This document shows, one piece after another, positions 18,552-27,488 of a stretch of DNA of 64,000 nucleotides. Source of the DNA: Spirosoma endbachense. Its GTDB lineage: Bacteria; Bacteroidota; Bacteroidia; Cytophagales; Spirosomataceae. Location of the stretch: assembly GCF_010233585.1 (NCBI RefSeq), contig NZ_CP045997.1:2518692-2582691 (forward strand), read 5' to 3'. Position 1 is the first letter of the stretch. Every line of letters begins with the position of its first letter. A program made the translations under genes and the position numbers. Below the pieces are notes generated by a model. The model was not told the DNA's origin. It worked only from the letters and a program-made list of their open reading frames with translations, and ran no database searches.

Positions 18552-21500
18552 CTATACCAAGCCACCCGTATCCGACAAGGTAACTGTCTCCAGATAATCG
18601 CTGGGCAACACGCCGAACTGTTCCCGAAAACACTTGGTAAAGTACGACAGCGAGTTGAAGCCTACCCCATAAGCAATTTCCGAAACGTTACCGGCCCGCC
18701 CTTCCAACAGTTGGCCCGCACGCTTCAACCGCATCAGCCGGATGAAATCGCCCGATGATTGACCTGTCAGACTGAGGAGTTTACGGTGCAGTTGCATTCG
18801 GCTTAAACCCACTTCGCGCCCGAATTGCTCGACATTAAACTCGGGATTGCTCATGTTTTCTTCCACAATTCGGATTATCCGCGTCAGGAATTTTTCGTCG
18901 GCGGAGGTAACGGTGATATCTTGGGGCTGAACCCTGATTTCGCGACTAAACCGGTCGTGCAGCATCTGTCGGCTGGCAATCAGGTTTTGGGTACGAAGCA
19001 GCAACTCCCGCGCATCGAAGGGCTTGGTCAGATAATCGTCGGCCCCGGTTTCGAGGCCCGTCAGCCGCTTGTCCTGAGTCGCAAGGGCCGTTAGCAATAT
19101 AAACGGAATGTGGTTGGTGCGCTCGTCGGTTTTGATACGCTGGCAAAATTCAATGCCGTCCATGTCGGGCATCATCCAGTCGCTAATGATGAGATCGGGC
19201 AGATTTTCCTGGGCGGCAAGTAGTCCCAACTGGCCGTTTTCTCGTTCAAGTACCCGGTAAGTTCGTTTCATCTGCTCCCGAATAAACTGGCGGATGTCAT
19301 CATTATCGTCTACGATCAGCAGCAACGGCAGCTGGCTCATAGTAGTCTGATCAGGAGAACTAATTTGTAGTGCCGTGGCTTCTGATTCGGCAATTGGCAG
19401 GGAGTCGTCAACCTCGAAGCTGGTATCCAGAACGACCGGATTGGGAGTCGATTCGGTGGCGGCCAATTCGCTGGCCGGAGTTGTCAGGGTGGCCATTGGT
19501 AAGCAAACAACAATCCGGGCACCAGGGGTAGATTTGGGGTCAATTCGGATGGTGCCGCCGTGCAACTCGACAATCTCTTTGACTAACGACAACCCGACGC
19601 CCGTACCCGGTTGCCGGTCCTGTTGGGGAGCCGTTCCCTGATAAAACCGCTCAAATACCTGCGTCGCCTGATCAGGCGCTACACCAATGCCGCTGTCGTC
19701 GACCGTCAGTTCCACAAAATCCTGTTCGTGAACCTGTACTGGCCCACCAGAAAGGGTAATTTCGCCCCCGTCCGGGGTAAATTTGAAGGCGTTTGACAGT
19801 AGGTTTGTCATTACTTTCTCCAACTGATCGGGATCGTGACTCACCGGTAGCGGGAAGGGCGAAAGGTGTACCGATAAACGAATATGACGCTGACTGGCCA
19901 GGGACGAAAACAAGGCCGATACCACGTTGAGCAGCGGGCGCAGGTCGCCGGTTTGTGTTTGTAAGTCGAGCCGACCCGATTCGAGCTTCGCTAGATCGAG
20001 TAACTGGTTAATCAAGCGCAGGAGCCGCTGGGCGTTGCGTTGCATGACGGTGGCCTCGTTTTTATGCAGCGTGGTTTCCGGCCGGGTGGTCAACTCATAC
20101 ATTTTTGCGCTCAAGGTCCCCATAATCAGCGTCAGCGGAGTGCGAAATTCGTGCGTGATGTTGGTGAAGAACCGGGATTTAACTGCGTCTAATTCCTGCA
20201 ATTGGTGTGCCTGCTCCGTAAGCGTAACTGCCTGATTTTCGAGAAGATGCGTTTGAATTTCTAACTGACTATTTTTCTCCGCTACGAGTTTGCTTTGATC
20301 CAGCAGCACCTGATCACTGTGAATTTTGAGTCGTTGCCGACTCACCACCAGCCCCGCAATGAGCAACAGAGCCAGCAAGCCTGTGCCAATACTGTTGCGC
20401 CACAATCGCGATACCTGCTGATCTTTTTTGAGCAGTTCGATCTCTGCCTGTTTCTTTTCCGACTGGTACTCGGCCTGAATTCGGGCAATTTTTTTGGCAT
20501 TCTCTACCCCAAACACAGAGTCGTTCAGGGCCACCCATTTTGACAGAAACTGGTAGGCTTTCGCAAAGTTGCCGGTCTGGGCGTTGGCCGTTTCCAGCCC
20601 TTTATACACGATCAATCGTTTCTCGTTGTCTTTCGATTCACTGGCCAACACATAGACTTTGTCGAAGTAGGCAAAGCTCTCTGCAGCCCGACTGGTCTTT
20701 AGCCGAATATCACCCAGCGCCAGCAGAATCCCCATTATATCGTCCTTGTCGTTGAGTTGGTTACCCAGTTGCAACGCCCGCTGGAGAAACATTTCGGCCT
20801 TTGCGTACTGACCCAACCGGGCGTATGTTTCGCCGAGGTTGTTGTCGCAGATGACCAGGCCACTTGGTTCGTTAAGTGCTGCGTAGCGGGTTCGCGCCTG
20901 AATCAGATAGCTAATGGCTTTGGGGTAGTCTTTTGTCACTATACAGATCGACCCCATGTTCACCAGAACACCCGCTTGATGGTTGGGTTCGATACCTTCA
21001 CTTTTTGTGTATGATTGCCGCAAGTAATAAAGGGCCTGATCGTACTTCTGCTGGCCCTTCAAGAGTACGCCTATGTTGTTAAGGAGGTAGGCGATCCGGG
21101 CCTGGTTTCCTACTTTTTCCCATAGTTTGAGGCTTTTAAAGGAGTACTCTGTTGCCCTCGAAAAATCCCCCATCCCTTTATAATTTATACCTATGTTTCC
21201 ATAGGCTGATGCCAACCCATCCTCATCCTTCAACTCCTCAAAGTAGGGGATCGCTTTTTTTGTATAGTGCATGGCAGTCTGATAATTACCCTGGAACCAA
21301 TGGTAAATACCCAGGCTGATATAGCTGCGCCCAATGCCCCGCCCATAACCCAGCTTTTGAGCCAATTGCATAGCCTCATCGGCATATTTTTTGGCTTGTT
21401 GAGGATTATATGTGTAATAGACACCCACTGCCTTGGTCAGAAGAAGGACTCGGTTGGTGTCAGGGCCGGCGTGTTTGAGCAGATTGTCGAGGCTGTCGCG

Positions 21501-21581
21501 CTTGCTCTGCTGGGCGATCGCCAACTGCGGAGAAGCCAGGAAGAATAAACTAAATAGCAGAGCAAGCAGACGTATAGCCAT
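18552..21581 (-). CDS. hybrid two-component sensor/regulator: TPR, histidine kinase, receiver, AraC
   Basis: This 1009-residue protein has a signal peptide (1-23), a periplasmic TPR array of about 8 repeats (40-360), and one transmembrane helix near 400 (GTGLLALLLIAGLVVS). A coiled coil follows, then HisKA with the phosphoacceptor in THEFRTPLTLIMG near 477, and an HATPase_c domain with N-box LSNAFKFTP near 594. The receiver (LLIVDDNDDIRQF near 757) has its phospho-Asp in IISDWMMPDMDG near 800. The protein ends in an AraC-type DNA-binding domain (about 905-1000). It therefore senses outside signals and binds DNA within one chain. The adjacent divergent secreted-repeat gene is a plausible target, by position only. 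Confidence 0.95.
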   Translation of the reverse strand: MAIRLLALLFSLFFLASPQLAIAQQSKRDSLDNLLKHAGPDTNRVLLLTKAVGVYYTYNPQQAKKYADEAMQLAQKLGYGRGIGRSYISLGIYHWFQGNYQTAMHYTKKAIPYFEELKDEDGLASAYGNIGINYKGMGDFSRATEYSFKSLKLWEKVGNQARIAYLLNNIGVLLKGQQKYDQALYYLRQSYTKSEGIEPNHQAGVLVNMGSICIVTKDYPKAISYLIQARTRYAALNEPSGLVICDNNLGETYARLGQYAKAEMFLQRALQLGNQLNDKDDIMGILLALGDIRLKTSRAAESFAYFDKVYVLASESKDNEKRLIVYKGLETANAQTGNFAKAYQFLSKWVALNDSVFGVENAKKIARIQAEYQSEKKQAEIELLKKDQQVSRLWRNSIGTGLLALLLIAGLVVSRQRLKIHSDQVLLDQSKLVAEKNSQLEIQTHLLENQAVTLTEQAHQLQELDAVKSRFFTNITHEFRTPLTLIMGTLSAKMYELTTRPETTLHKNEATVMQRNAQRLLRLINQLLDLAKLESGRLDLQTQTGDLRPLLNVVSALFSSLASQRHIRLSVHLSPFPLPVSHDPDQLEKVMTNLLSNAFKFTPDGGEITLSGGPVQVHEQDFVELTVDDSGIGVAPDQATQVFERFYQGTAPQQDRQPGTGVGLSLVKEIVELHGGTIRIDPKSTPGARIVVCLPMATLTTPASELAATESTPNPVVLDTSFEVDDSLPIAESEATALQISSPDQTTMSQLPLLLIVDDNDDIRQFIREQMKRTYRVLERENGQLGLLAAQENLPDLIISDWMMPDMDGIEFCQRIKTDERTNHIPFILLTALATQDKRLTGLETGADDYLTKPFDARELLLRTQNLIASRQMLHDRFSREIRVQPQDITVTSADEKFLTRIIRIVEENMSNPEFNVEQFGREVGLSRMQLHRKLLSLTGQSSGDFIRLMRLKRAGQLLEGRAGNVSEIAYGVGFNSLSYFTKCFREQFGVLPSDYLETVTLSDTGGLV

Positions 21582-21869
21582 AGTACATATTGTATAAAAG
21601 GATGGTAAGGTATTGTCATATTCTCAGTATTAGAGAAATGATTTATAAACCGGCGCAAAAACAACATTGGGGCGTGAAATCTTGAATTTCAGAGTGTTTT
21701 TGCCTGATTTTCAGGCGCTTTTTGGCCATGTTACATGAGTGCTAAAAGATGTTACCTGCCTGTTAACAGCGAGAAATGCATTCCCGGTACGTTTGCACAG
21801 CCCTTTTCTTCAAATACACTCATAAAAGCGAAACGTAGTCAGTTCAGCTTATTTCTAACCAATACTATC

Positions 21870-24317
21870 ATGATCGATTTATTACCAGATTGTGTTCAAT
21901 CTGATTTCCAGCCGGTTACTTTTCCGGAAGCTACTATCCCATCACCCTGCATGGTGACCAAATCCCCCATCTTTTTAGGACGGCAACGACTGACTCGCTT
22001 CGAGAGGTGGCAAGCCTTGGCTGGCCGCCCCTGTATAATGGGACTCATCTGGCTGTTGCTAGGTTGGGGGCTTACTTCGACCACCCAGGCCCAGAAACTC
22101 GTCTGGGCCAAACAACTCGGCGGTACCAACCCTAGCCTTCAACAATTGGCCACGTCGGTGGCCGTAGATGGAATGGGTAACGTTTACACCACCGGCTATT
22201 TCATGGGTACGGTGGACTTTGATCCGGGTGCAGGGGTGGTCAATCTGACCTCGACCGGGGGTAATGACATCTTTGTGAGCAAGTTCAACGCGGGGGGCAA
22301 CTTTATCTGGGCCAAACAACTCAGCGGCAGCGGTGATGATAGGGGCACATCAGTAGTGGTAGATGGGTCGGGTAACGTTTATACCACCGGTTATTTCGAG
22401 AGTAGTGTCGATTTTGATCCCGGTGCGGGTGTGTTCAAACTGACCTCAGCAGGATATGAGGACATGTTTGTGAGCAAACTCGACGCGGGAGGCAACCTGG
22501 TCTGGGCCAAACAAGTTAGCGGCATCAGTCATGACGGTGGCAACTCAGTAGCGGTTGATGGAGCGGGCAACGTTTATACTACCGGCTATTTCTTAGGTAC
22601 GACCGATTTTGATCCCGGTGCGGGCGTGTTCAAGCTGACCTCAGCGGGGGATACTGACCTGTTTGTGAGCAAGCTCGATGCGGATGGCAACTTCGTCTGG
22701 GCCAAAGCAGTCGGCGGCACCAGTGGTGATCAAGGCACCTCGGTGATGGTGGATGGGATGAGTAACGTTTATATCACCGGCTATTTCGAGGGTACGGTGG
22801 ACTTTGATCCGGGTGCAGGGGTGGCCAAGCTGACCTCGACGGGGCAGAATACTGACATCTTTGTGAGCAAGTTCAACGCGGGGGGCAACCTGGTCTGGGC
22901 CAAACAACTCGGCGGTACATTTCATGATGGTGGTACTTCAATAGCGGTGGATAAGATGGGCAACGTCTATACTACGGGCTATTTCGAGGATACGGGCGAT
23001 TTCGATCCCGGTGCGGGCGTGTTCAAGCTGACCTCGGCGCCGGGGGCCTATTCTGACATGTTTGTAAGCAAGCTCGATGCAGGGGGTAACTTTGTCTGGG
23101 CCAAAGGAGTCGGCAGCAAAGGCCTTGATTACGGTACCTCGGTGGCCGTGGATGGGTCGGGTAACGTCTACACCACCGGCCTTTTCTATTATACGGTGGA
23201 TTTTGATCCGGGGATGGGTGTATTCAATCTAACCTCGGCCTATTCTGACATCTTTGTGAGTAAGCTCGACGCGGGGGGCAACTTTGTCTGGGCCAAACAA
23301 GTCGGCGGCATCAATGGGTATGTGTTCAGCAGTTCGATAGCGGTGGATGAGGGTGGGAGCATCTATACCACTGGCAATTTTTATAGTACGGTGGATTTTG
23401 ATCCGGGAATGGGTGTGTTCAATCTGACCTCGGCTGGGTATAGAGACATCTTTGTGAGTAAGCTGCATCAATACACCCCGGTGAGTTTAACCACCTGGGT
23501 CAGTTCCACTACGGTTAACGCGGGCAATACATTGACCCTGTCAGTAACAGCCACGGGGGGCACACCCGGAAAGCCGGACCATCCCTACTCCTACACCTGG
23601 GCAGCTCCGGTAGGCTGTACCCTGTCGGCCACCAATACCAGTACGGTCTCGGCCACCGTGGGGGCGCGGCTGAGCGGGGTGCAAACGTTCACTGTTACGG
23701 TAACCGATTCGGACGATTCGCCCGCCGTCACCGATCAGGTGCGCGTGATGGTCAACGCCCTCTCTACAGCTACCTTTCGCATTGATGGAGTGACGACGAT
23801 GAGCTGTGAAACCGTCTCGGCCAGTCAGCGTCGGGTGAGCTTCAATCCACGCTACGAAGGGCTGGATGGCTCCTCGGTGAGCTTCTCCGTCGTCAACGAA
23901 ATGCGGCCTACCCGGAATCAGGGACCTTACACGCTGACGCTGTACACCGACAATCCCGTTATCACACTACAGGCCACTCAGAGCGAAACGACCACTGAGT
24001 TTACCTACAACTGGCTGAGGGACTGCCCGTCAACGGCCCGGCTTGGAGTTGGCGAAGAAGGGTCTGGTTTACTGGTGTACCTATTGGGTAATCCGGTTGA
24101 GGGAGAATTGGCGACAATCGAGATTAGCGGAGTAATGGGTCAGCCTGTTCAGGTTGAACTGGTCGATACCCAGGGACGATCCTACTACCAGCAAGCCTTG
24201 CCGCAGGCCAGCGGTCTGGACCGTGTTCGTTTACCACTCGGGAGCCGTCATGGCATGTTGCTGATTCGGGTTTCGACGTCCACTCAACAGCACACGGTCA
24301 AGCTCCTCCGATTATAA
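21870..24317 (+). CDS. secreted seven-repeat propeller-like protein with T9SS sorting domain
   Basis: Start is uncertain: the frame is open from 21735, with ATGs at 21870 and 22038, the latter directly before a signal-peptide-like stretch (GLIWLLLGWGLTSTTQAQ). Seven repeats of about 55-60 residues follow, each with WAK near its start and the motif GNVYTTGYF...DFDPGAG; they resemble SBBP beta-propeller repeats. After them come an Ig/PKD-like domain (TVNAGNTLTLSVTATGG) and a C-terminal domain beginning LGNPVEGELATIEISGV and ending KLLRL. The last domain matches type A signals for export by the type IX secretion system. A surface or secreted binding role is likely; no catalytic motif is seen. 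Confidence 0.85.
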   Translation: MIDLLPDCVQSDFQPVTFPEATIPSPCMVTKSPIFLGRQRLTRFERWQALAGRPCIMGLIWLLLGWGLTSTTQAQKLVWAKQLGGTNPSLQQLATSVAVDGMGNVYTTGYFMGTVDFDPGAGVVNLTSTGGNDIFVSKFNAGGNFIWAKQLSGSGDDRGTSVVVDGSGNVYTTGYFESSVDFDPGAGVFKLTSAGYEDMFVSKLDAGGNLVWAKQVSGISHDGGNSVAVDGAGNVYTTGYFLGTTDFDPGAGVFKLTSAGDTDLFVSKLDADGNFVWAKAVGGTSGDQGTSVMVDGMSNVYITGYFEGTVDFDPGAGVAKLTSTGQNTDIFVSKFNAGGNLVWAKQLGGTFHDGGTSIAVDKMGNVYTTGYFEDTGDFDPGAGVFKLTSAPGAYSDMFVSKLDAGGNFVWAKGVGSKGLDYGTSVAVDGSGNVYTTGLFYYTVDFDPGMGVFNLTSAYSDIFVSKLDAGGNFVWAKQVGGINGYVFSSSIAVDEGGSIYTTGNFYSTVDFDPGMGVFNLTSAGYRDIFVSKLHQYTPVSLTTWVSSTTVNAGNTLTLSVTATGGTPGKPDHPYSYTWAAPVGCTLSATNTSTVSATVGARLSGVQTFTVTVTDSDDSPAVTDQVRVMVNALSTATFRIDGVTTMSCETVSASQRRVSFNPRYEGLDGSSVSFSVVNEMRPTRNQGPYTLTLYTDNPVITLQATQSETTTEFTYNWLRDCPSTARLGVGEEGSGLLVYLLGNPVEGELATIEISGVMGQPVQVELVDTQGRSYYQQALPQASGLDRVRLPLGSRHGMLLIRVSTSTQQHTVKLLRL

Positions 24318-24320
24318 GGG

Positions 24321-24352
24321 AATAACCCCGATCGACACAGATCGGGGTTATT
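24321..24352 (+). terminator. intrinsic terminator after the propeller protein
   Basis: A 13-base perfect stem (AATAACCCCGATC at 24321-24333 pairing with 24340-24352) with loop GACACA is followed by TTT. It starts four bases after the stop of the propeller gene. Confidence 0.85.
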
Positions 24353-24543
24353 TTTGCTCCTCTGGCGGGATGAATTAATTTTAGTAACACCGTAGCTGCA
24401 TCATCCAGGGCATCCGCAGAAAACTGCCTTCAGTAAATCTCGCTAGTAACTCCCGACTTATGGCTCATCATTTGGGGAAAAACGGCTGTTTCAATAGCTG
24501 ATAGCTTCAGGGTCCAGGCAATGGTATGCCGAACTGTAAAGCA

Positions 24544-25449
24544 TCATACCGCACAAGCGTAGTTATCCAGCTCCTTCATGTAACAGGCTAGTTGCTTAAC
24601 AAAAGCGCCGGTAAATGGTGGCTGTTGTTTGCCCTTTAAGGTTGCAGCATACCAGGTTCTAAGAATTCGTTCCTCCGTGATGGGTACTGTAGTCAATTGA
24701 CCCGATTGTACATAAGGCCGAACTACCCAGGTTGGCATGACGGCAACACCCATACCGGCTTTAACCATTTCCAATATCGCTTCGGTAAGGGTGATTTTGT
24801 ATACTTTGGCGGGCCGACAGTTTTTGAAAATCATCATAAAATTTTCACTTTCCTCGTCCGGAATATTATACATGACATAATTCTGTCCGGCAAAATCGGC
24901 TAACTCGACCCAGCCGCGACCAGACCATGGATGGTCGGGGGCAACGATAGCCACAAACTCATCCTGAAAAAGCGGGGTATACAAAAATTTAGGATTGCTA
25001 TTCCCCTCCGTGATGGCCACATCGATTGTATTGGTTATCAGGTGCTTATCAGCGTCCTTGGTCGCAGCTTCCAACTCAATCTTAATATCTACTTTGGGGT
25101 AAATCATCTGGAACTCGCGCAAAAAACCAGCCAGCCAGTGATAGGAGGTGTAGCATTGCGTACAAAGCCGGATCTCTCCTGCCTCATTGTCAATCAGGGT
25201 TCGAACCTTAGCCCGCGTATCGGCTACTTCCTGAAGTATCTTCTCAGCTGCCTGTAAAACAATCATCCCAGCCTGCGAAAGACGCATCTGTTTTTTATCG
25301 CGGATGAAAAGCTGCGTGTTGAAGTAGCCTTCAATTTCCCTCAGCTGATGGCTCAGGGCTGATTGTGTTAAAAACAACTGTTCGGCGGCTCTCGTCAGGT
25401 TACCACTACTGGCAACCTCTTTCACCATCTGAAGGTGTCGAATTTCCAT
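24544..25449 (-). CDS. LysR-family transcriptional regulator
   Basis: This 301-residue protein has an N-terminal winged HTH at about 1-60 (SGNLTRAAEQLFLTQSALSH) and a substrate-binding-like effector domain at about 90-290 (IRLCTQCYTSYHWLAGFLRE), the normal LysR layout. It is divergent from a small secreted protein and an EamA exporter, and a 15-base palindrome abuts its start. It probably controls those genes and itself. The effector is unknown. Confidence 0.94.
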   Translation of the reverse strand: MEIRHLQMVKEVASSGNLTRAAEQLFLTQSALSHQLREIEGYFNTQLFIRDKKQMRLSQAGMIVLQAAEKILQEVADTRAKVRTLIDNEAGEIRLCTQCYTSYHWLAGFLREFQMIYPKVDIKIELEAATKDADKHLITNTIDVAITEGNSNPKFLYTPLFQDEFVAIVAPDHPWSGRGWVELADFAGQNYVMYNIPDEESENFMMIFKNCRPAKVYKITLTEAILEMVKAGMGVAVMPTWVVRPYVQSGQLTTVPITEERILRTWYAATLKGKQQPPFTGAFVKQLACYMKELDNYACAV

Positions 25450-25450
25450 G

Positions 25451-25465
25451 ATGAATATTATTCAT
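25451..25465. promoter_or_regulatory. candidate LysR box
   Basis: ATGAAT-ATT-ATTCAT is an inverted repeat that includes the T-N11-A pattern typical of LysR binding sites. It begins two bases beyond the LysR start codon, in the divergent promoter region shared with the gene at 25552. Confidence 0.55.
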
Positions 25466-25551
25466 GATTTCAACAAAAATAATTCGCTTTACTAATATAT
25501 CAAAAGGTGTCAACTTTACAGCCGTAAATCAACCACTAATGAACACACAAC

Positions 25552-25974
25552 ATGAAAACGGTAAAACATCTATTCGCTCAGATTCTCAGTCTATCTTTGA
25601 TCGTATTGAGCATTGCAGGCAAGGCCCAATCTACTGATCAGGAGCTTACTTCATGGGCAAAAGAGAAATCATTTGAAATAGGTACGTACATGGGAGAAAA
25701 TCGGACTGTAAATTTAATGTTAATGGTCCGTCAGACAAATGGGGTTACGATCAGGATCAAAAATGCAGACGATGAGATCCTTCATGAGCTGTCTATGAAA
25801 AAATCGCCTAGAGCCTATCACTATAAGCTGAACTTTGACGGGAGTCGATCTGGCTTATACAAACTGGAAATCACCGACGGTCGAAAAACCCTGATCCGTC
25901 GGATTGAGGTGGTCGATGTGCCGGCCACTGAAGCTCAGCGGTACATCACTTTCACCTCACCATCTTCTTTGTAA
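25552..25974 (+). CDS. small secreted protein of unknown function
   Basis: This 140-residue protein has a signal peptide (HLFAQILSLSLIVLSIAGKA) and a single compact domain with beta character (VNLMLMVRQTNGVTIRIKNA, GLYKLEITDGRKTLIRRIEV) resembling a fibronectin- or C2-like sandwich. No family is named. It is 18 bases ahead of the EamA exporter and divergent from LysR, so it is probably in a LysR-controlled operon. Confidence 0.7.
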   Translation: MKTVKHLFAQILSLSLIVLSIAGKAQSTDQELTSWAKEKSFEIGTYMGENRTVNLMLMVRQTNGVTIRIKNADDEILHELSMKKSPRAYHYKLNFDGSRSGLYKLEITDGRKTLIRRIEVVDVPATEAQRYITFTSPSSL

Positions 25975-25992
25975 TACCTGAAAATTGACGGA

Positions 25993-27039
25993 ATGATGAA
26001 TCATAATAACCTGAAAGTCGCCAGTCCATTTTTGGTTGCTGTCGCCTTTGCGATCGTTTATATTGTCTGGGGCTCAACGTATTTCTTTATACAGATGGCC
26101 ATTCAGGATCTACCACCTTTACTAATGGGAGCCATGCGTTTTCTGGCTGCCGGAGCTATACTGCTTTTGTGGTCGTTTATTAAGGGCGAACGTATCTTCG
26201 TTAAAAGCAGCCTTATTACATCGGCCATAGTGGGTATATTGCTTTTGGTAGTGGGTAATGGTGTCGTTATTTGGGCAGAACAAACCCTGCCCAGCGCGTT
26301 GGTGGCCATATTAGTCTCATCGGCACCCATCTGGTTCGTGCTACTTGATAAACCAAACTGGAGCACTAACCTTAAAAGTAAATCGACGCTGGCCGGGTTG
26401 ATGGTTGGTTTTATCGGTGTACTCCTGCTATTTGGTGAGCAGGTAAGCGATATGCTGGCAGCAAACACGGATCGATCAAAAATCATTGGGATGTTGTCGT
26501 TACTTGTCGGAGCCATTGCCTGGTCGTCGGGGTCACTTTATTCAAAACACAACCCTTCCGAAGGTTCGCCAACCGTTAATGTAGCCTGGCAGATGGTCAT
26601 CGCTGGTCTGGTATTTCTGCCCGCTAGTTTGTTGAATCACGAATTTGATCGGGTAATTTGGTCTCAGATCACCGTGCAGGCGTGGCTGGCGCTGGCTTAT
26701 CTTGTTCTGTTCGGGTCAATTATTGCCTATAGCGCCTATGTGTGGCTACTACAGGTACGCTCGGCTACGCAGGTAAGTACCTATGCTTACGTGAATCCAG
26801 TGATTGCTGTTATTTTAGGAATCGTGTTTGCCCATGAAACCATCTCACTAGTCCAGCTAATTGGTCTGGTCGTTATTTTAGGCAGTGTTTTATTAATTAA
26901 CCTTTCCAAATACCGTATCGGGACCACGGGCAACAACAACGAAAAAAAAGGAGTATCTGATAAGCCATCTGCATTACTGCATGACCAGGTTTGTCTAACC
27001 GATGTGCTTATTCCCCCGGTAAAAATAATCGAAAACTGA
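25993..27039 (+). CDS. EamA/DMT-superfamily exporter (YedA/RhaT-like)
   Basis: This 348-residue protein has ten predicted transmembrane helices forming two EamA repeats. The signature VYIVWGSTYFFIQMAIQDLP near residues 15-40 and the second repeat from GAIAWSSGSLYSKH near 175 are clear. Such proteins export metabolites or amino acids across the inner membrane. The last 40 residues after helix ten (YRIGTTGNNNEKKGVSDKP onward) are a hydrophilic tail. The DNA for the end of this tail recurs at 28997-29064. A terminator follows the stop. Confidence 0.93.
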   Translation: MMNHNNLKVASPFLVAVAFAIVYIVWGSTYFFIQMAIQDLPPLLMGAMRFLAAGAILLLWSFIKGERIFVKSSLITSAIVGILLLVVGNGVVIWAEQTLPSALVAILVSSAPIWFVLLDKPNWSTNLKSKSTLAGLMVGFIGVLLLFGEQVSDMLAANTDRSKIIGMLSLLVGAIAWSSGSLYSKHNPSEGSPTVNVAWQMVIAGLVFLPASLLNHEFDRVIWSQITVQAWLALAYLVLFGSIIAYSAYVWLLQVRSATQVSTYAYVNPVIAVILGIVFAHETISLVQLIGLVVILGSVLLINLSKYRIGTTGNNNEKKGVSDKPSALLHDQVCLTDVLIPPVKIIEN

Positions 27040-27058
27040 GTCATGATTTCTTTCCCAT
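26991..27058. repeat. direct repeat copy 1 (3' end of EamA gene)
   Basis: The segment from TTGTCTAACCGATGTGCTTA through the EamA stop codon to about 27058 is repeated with few changes at 28997-29064. A central core of about 26 bases (CCCCCGGTAAAAATAATCGA plus neighbours) is identical in both. Copies flank the tRNA-like relics and the WG-repeat gene. Confidence 0.8.
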
Positions 27059-27061
27059 TAT

Positions 27062-27095
27062 AAGCCGCCAGGAGCTCTCCTGGCGGCTTTTTATT
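27062..27095 (+). terminator. intrinsic terminator after the EamA exporter
   Basis: AAGCCGCCAGGAG at 27062-27074 pairs perfectly with 27077-27089 and is followed by a T-rich tail (TTTTTATTTT overall). It lies 22 bases after the exporter stop. Confidence 0.85.
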
Positions 27096-27099
27096 TTAC

Positions 27100-27175
27100 T
27101 GGGTGTCGTACCAGACTCGAACTGATGATCCTCGGTACTTCAAGCCGGTGCTTTCATCACTCCAGCTACCGACAC
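27100..27175 (-). tRNA. tRNA-Phe-like relic (anticodon GAA read from position)
   Basis: On the minus strand the acceptor GTGTCGG pairs six of seven bases with ACGACAC. The T-arm is perfect in form (ATCAG, loop TTCGAGT, CTGGT), and CCA follows the acceptor. A GAA anticodon can be placed in the loop TTGAAGT, but the anticodon stem has mismatches, the D-arm is weak and a discriminator base is missing. It is probably a degenerate tRNA or a tRNA-derived sequence and not a working tRNA-Phe. Confidence 0.35.
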
Positions 27176-27177
27176 AG

Positions 27178-27248
27178 TTGCTAACACTGGATTCGAACCA
27201 GCGTCTCCCGAGCCAACTTCCAGTTACCCAAAGTTGTACTAATTGGCA
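27178..27248 (-). tRNA. second tRNA-like relic
   Basis: TGCCAAT and GTTAGCA can form an acceptor stem with one mismatch, and a canonical T-arm (GCTGG, TTCGAAT, CCAGT) is present on the minus strand. The D and anticodon arms do not fold properly, and no CCA is encoded. It lies two bases from the first relic. The rest of the spacer to 27488 shows no gene. Confidence 0.25.
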
Positions 27249-27488
27249 ATGTTGCTGATGCTCAGGTCACCAGAGTCTGTTTCAAAGAGGTTTCGCAATG
27301 AAGGCTGTATCCACCAGGAACATACTGTCAAAGAAAATAGTGGATTCGGTGTTACGTTCCATAAGCTAGCGGGAATACAGATTCGTAAATCTGGTTGAGA
27401 CTTCTGCGTCAGGTCTATCAGGCCAACTTAGTACAAGGTAAACTGTCAAGTATCCCCTCATTTTAACCCCGAGGAGCCAGTTCTTTAT

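Noticed and set aside
22100..23470. Regular repeats that could suggest a CRISPR or satellite array
   Set aside because: The repeats encode the in-frame propeller units of about 57 codons with varied codons, so they are protein repeats.
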